Below, piece by piece: positions 61,915 through 64,000 of a stretch of 64,000 nt of DNA. Source of the stretch: Streptomyces canus (lineage in GTDB: Bacteria; Actinomycetota; Actinomycetes; Streptomycetales; Streptomycetaceae); assembly GCF_001514145.1 (NCBI RefSeq), contig NZ_KQ948657.1, positions 62,001-126,000 on the forward strand, given 5' to 3'. Under the pieces are notes generated by a model. It was given only the letters and a program-made list of their open reading frames with translations. It searched no databases and had not been told where the DNA came from. The position numbers and the translations under genes were made by a program. Position 1 is the first letter of the stretch; every line of letters starts with the position of its first letter.

Positions 61915-62124
61915 CAGCGCCTCCCAGGGAGCAAGCAGCTCTGCGCCCAGATTTGACGCGCACGGGAGCACTGTCAAGGGTTCGCGAGGACACGAAGGGG
62001 CGCGCGCGGCGGCGCCTCACAAGCGGGGGCGAGCAAAAAGGGGCCCTGTCCGCACGAACCCCCGCACCGTCCACACACCGGGCCCGCTGGCCCCGTACCG
62101 ACACCGACAGATACCGTTCGCAAC

Positions 62125-62925
62125 ATGCCCGACTACCTCGACGACCTCAGCCTCGCCCACGTCCTCGCGGACGCGGCCGACGCGACCACCATGGCCCGCT
62201 TCAAGGCACTGGACCTCAAGGTCGAGACAAAGCCGGACATGACCCCGGTCAGCGAGGCGGACAAGGCGGCGGAAGAACTCATCCGCGGCCACCTCAAGCG
62301 CGCCCGTCCCCGCGACGCCATCCTCGGCGAGGAGTTCGGCATCGAGGGCACCGGTCCCCGCCGCTGGGTCATCGACCCCATCGACGGCACCAAGAACTAC
62401 GTACGGGGAGTCCCGGTCTGGGCCACGCTGATCTCCCTGATGGAGGCGGCGGAGGGCGGCTACCAGCCCGTCGTCGGCGTGGTCTCCGCCCCCGCCCTCG
62501 GCCGCCGCTGGTGGGCCGCGAAGGGGCACGGCGCCTACACCGGCCGCAGCCTCTCCGCCGCCTCCCGGCTGCGCGTCTCCCAGGTCGGCAAGCTCTCGGA
62601 CGCCTCGTTCGCGTACTCCTCCCTCACCGGCTGGGAGGACCAGGGCCGCCTCGGCGGCTTCCTGGACCTGACCCGCGAGGTGTGGCGCACGCGCGCGTAC
62701 GGCGACTTCTGGCCGTACATGATGGTCGCCGAGGGCTCGATCGACCTGTGCGCGGAGCCGGAGCTCTCCCTCTGGGACATGGCCGCGAACGCGATCGTCG
62801 TCACGGAGGCCGGCGGCACCTTCACCGGCCTCGACGGCCGTCCCGGCCCGCACAGCGGCAATGCGGCCGCTTCCAACGGCCTGCTCCACGACGAGTTCCT
62901 GGGTTATCTCAACGAGCGCTACTAG
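62125..62925 (+). CDS. hisN: Histidinol-phosphatase, inositol monophosphatase family
   Basis: 266 residues. Metal-binding motifs are AILGEEFGIEG, WVIDPIDGTKNYVRG near residue 86 and LSLWDMAANAIVVTEAGGTF near residue 215, as in IMPase-type HisN of actinobacteria. It removes phosphate from histidinol phosphate in histidine synthesis. A hairpin follows at 62924-62954. Confidence 0.92.
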   Translation: MPDYLDDLSLAHVLADAADATTMARFKALDLKVETKPDMTPVSEADKAAEELIRGHLKRARPRDAILGEEFGIEGTGPRRWVIDPIDGTKNYVRGVPVWATLISLMEAAEGGYQPVVGVVSAPALGRRWWAAKGHGAYTGRSLSAASRLRVSQVGKLSDASFAYSSLTGWEDQGRLGGFLDLTREVWRTRAYGDFWPYMMVAEGSIDLCAEPELSLWDMAANAIVVTEAGGTFTGLDGRPGPHSGNAAASNGLLHDEFLGYLNERY

Positions 62926-62954
62926 CGCCCCTCCACCGGAGGCCGAGGGGCGCT
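62924..62954 (+). terminator. hisN terminator hairpin
   Basis: A 10-bp stem (62924-62933 with 62945-62954) with an 11-base loop overlaps the hisN stop region. Confidence 0.75.
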
Positions 62955-63108
62955 TCCGGGGAGCACATCTGAGCACGCACGCCCTCAATCGGCGACGCGC
63001 GCCCTCTTGTTGACCCTCGCTTTACCTGCGACTCTGAGAGGACCCTCATTTGTGAACTTGTGAACCGGTGAACTAACGCACCGGCTCCCAGGAGGTGACT
63101 GCGAACCC

Positions 63109-63507
63109 ATGCTCGTCCGCGACGCCATGAGCACGGTGGTCCTCACCATCGGCCCCGCCCACACACTCCGCCAGGCCGCCGCCCTGATGTCCGCCCGCCG
63201 GGTGGGCGCGGCCGTGGTCCTCGACCCCGACGGCACCGGTATCGGCATACTGACCGAGCGCGACATCCTCAACTCCGTGGGCCTCGGCCAGAGCCCGGAC
63301 ACGGAGTACGCACACGCCCACACCACGACCGACGTGGTCTTCGCCGCCCCGACCTGGACCCTGGAGGAGGCGGCGCACGCGATGACCCACGGCGGCTTCC
63401 GGCACCTCATCGTCCTGGACCACGGCGAGCCCGCGGGCATCGTCTCGGTCCGCGACATCATCCGCTGCTGGGCGCCTGTCCGGCAGCGCGTACCGGCCCG
63501 CTCCTGA
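63109..63507 (+). CDS. Two-CBS-domain protein
   Basis: 132 residues with GGAGGTGA upstream. Two CBS motifs: MSARRVGAAVVLDPDGTGIG with LTERDIL, and HGGFRHLIVLDHGEPAGIVS with VRDII. Stand-alone CBS pairs bind adenine nucleotides and sense energy state. It lies 80 bases upstream of the Fur-like gene. Confidence 0.9.
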   Translation: MLVRDAMSTVVLTIGPAHTLRQAAALMSARRVGAAVVLDPDGTGIGILTERDILNSVGLGQSPDTEYAHAHTTTDVVFAAPTWTLEEAAHAMTHGGFRHLIVLDHGEPAGIVSVRDIIRCWAPVRQRVPARS

Positions 63508-63509
63508 TC

Positions 63510-63528
63510 TGGACTTAATCCAAGTCCA
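63510..63528. promoter_or_regulatory. Perfect inverted repeat, candidate Fur-family operator
   Basis: TGGACTT (63510-63516) and AAGTCCA (63522-63528) form perfect 7-bp arms around AATCC. It is 60-78 bases before the Fur-family start codon, so autoregulation is likely. Fur-family sites are typically such AT-containing inverted repeats. Confidence 0.65.
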
Positions 63529-63587
63529 GCAGCCATCCAAACTCACACCCATTCGGATTCTGGTCCCTTGCTGTTAGGCTGGGACGC

Positions 63588-64000
63588 ATGAGCGACCTTT
63601 TGGAACGACTGCGCGGCCGCGGCTGGCGGATGACCGCGCAGCGGCGCGTCGTGGCCGAGGTCCTCGACGGCGAACACGTCCACCTGACGGCCGACGAGGT
63701 CCACGCGCGCGCCGTGGCCAAGCTGCCGGAGATCTCCCGGGCGACCGTCTACAACACGCTGGGCGAGCTGGTCAGCCTCGGCGAGGTGCTCGAGGTCGCC
63801 ACCGACAAGCGCGCCAAGAGGTACGACCCGAACGCCCACCGACCGCACCACCACCTGGTCTGCGCCCAGTGCGGCGCCATCCGGGACGTCCACCCCACGG
63901 GCGACCCGCTGACCGAGCTTCCCGACACGGAGCGCTTCGGCTTCACCGTCTCGGGTGTCGAGGTCACGTACCGGGGCGTCTGCCCGAACTGCGCGGCGGC
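63588..64000 (+). CDS. Fur family metalloregulator, PerR/CatR-like (3' end outside window)
   Basis: The visible 137 residues hold the winged-helix domain (WRMTAQRRVVAEVLDGEHVHLT, ISRATVYNTLGELVSLGEV), the metal site HRPHHHLVCAQCGAIRDVHP, and the second CxxC pair CPNCAA at the edge. A PerR/CatR-like role in peroxide or catalase control is inferred from its group; the catalase gene would be beyond the window. A palindrome lies in its promoter. Confidence 0.9.
   Translation, partial: MSDLLERLRGRGWRMTAQRRVVAEVLDGEHVHLTADEVHARAVAKLPEISRATVYNTLGELVSLGEVLEVATDKRAKRYDPNAHRPHHHLVCAQCGAIRDVHPTGDPLTELPDTERFGFTVSGVEVTYRGVCPNCAA

Overview
This window is Streptomyces chromosome. Every gene has very high third-position GC, GTG starts and GTGA/ATGA stop-start overlaps are common, and many loci are Streptomyces-specific: nickel superoxide dismutase (sodN/sodX), EshA, sigH with its anti-sigma factor, wblE, the DasR/DasABC chitooligosaccharide locus, epi-isozizaene synthase with CYP170A1, and sigR-rsrA. 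From memory, the gene order follows the S. coelicolor core region around SCO5206 to SCO5260, read in descending order. No tRNA, rRNA, insertion sequence, prophage or CRISPR array was recognised. Both edges cut genes: an amino-acid ABC permease on the left and a Fur-family regulator on the right.

Layout. 1-1106: end of an amino-acid ABC transporter. 1165-3534: a methyltransferase, a CGNR zinc-finger protein, and the Ni-SOD gene with its maturation protease. 3606-6157: a two-gene operon of an acyltransferase-aminotransferase fusion and a CdsA-like cytidylyltransferase, with no obvious textbook pathway. 6301-8612: a phosphate group of PPK2, a small membrane protein and a Pit transporter. 8716-13749: AraC and VOC genes, an ECF42-type sigma factor with its DGPF/YCII partner, a decayed reductase gene and a GNAT. 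13923-17062: a family 2B encapsulin shell (EshA) with a polyprenyl-transferase cargo whose N-terminus carries a 36-bp coding minisatellite. 17375-20911: amidase, PLP enzyme, Na+/H+ antiporter and a UBP zinc finger. 21172-22748: sigH operon. 24020-27224: lipid kinase, wblE and the PdtaS-type kinase. 27587-29077: TetR/SDR pair.

29400-36496 is the aminosugar region: a decayed SIS gene, nagB, a family 3 N-acetylglucosaminidase, dasC, dasB, dasA and dasR. It has dre-like DasR sites before nagB, dasA and dasR, and a further orphan site at 27467-27482. 36584-40886: carbon starvation transporter with YbdD, then a DUF3311/MctP-type permease pair. 41468-45141: class I ribonucleotide reductase genes behind two NrdR boxes and a cobalamin riboswitch. 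47681-50136: albaflavenone pathway pair, in which the P450 carries a TTA codon. 50418-54832: peptide deformylase, a TPR-like protein and two membrane HD-domain proteins. 54951-56107: rsrA-sigR, with a sigma-R promoter and an upstream start giving a 55-residue extension. 56200-64000: hydrolase, SRAP peptidase, M50 peptidase, aroA, rsgA, SMR pump with TetR, hisN, a CBS protein and a Fur-family regulator.

The points most worth follow-up are the encapsulin with a repeat-bearing cargo, the acyltransferase-aminotransferase/CdsA-like operon, the orphan DasR-like site, and three separate degenerate tandem-repeat tracts, one of which abuts a truncated SIS-domain gene. All family assignments come from reading motifs in the sequence; no database search was run.
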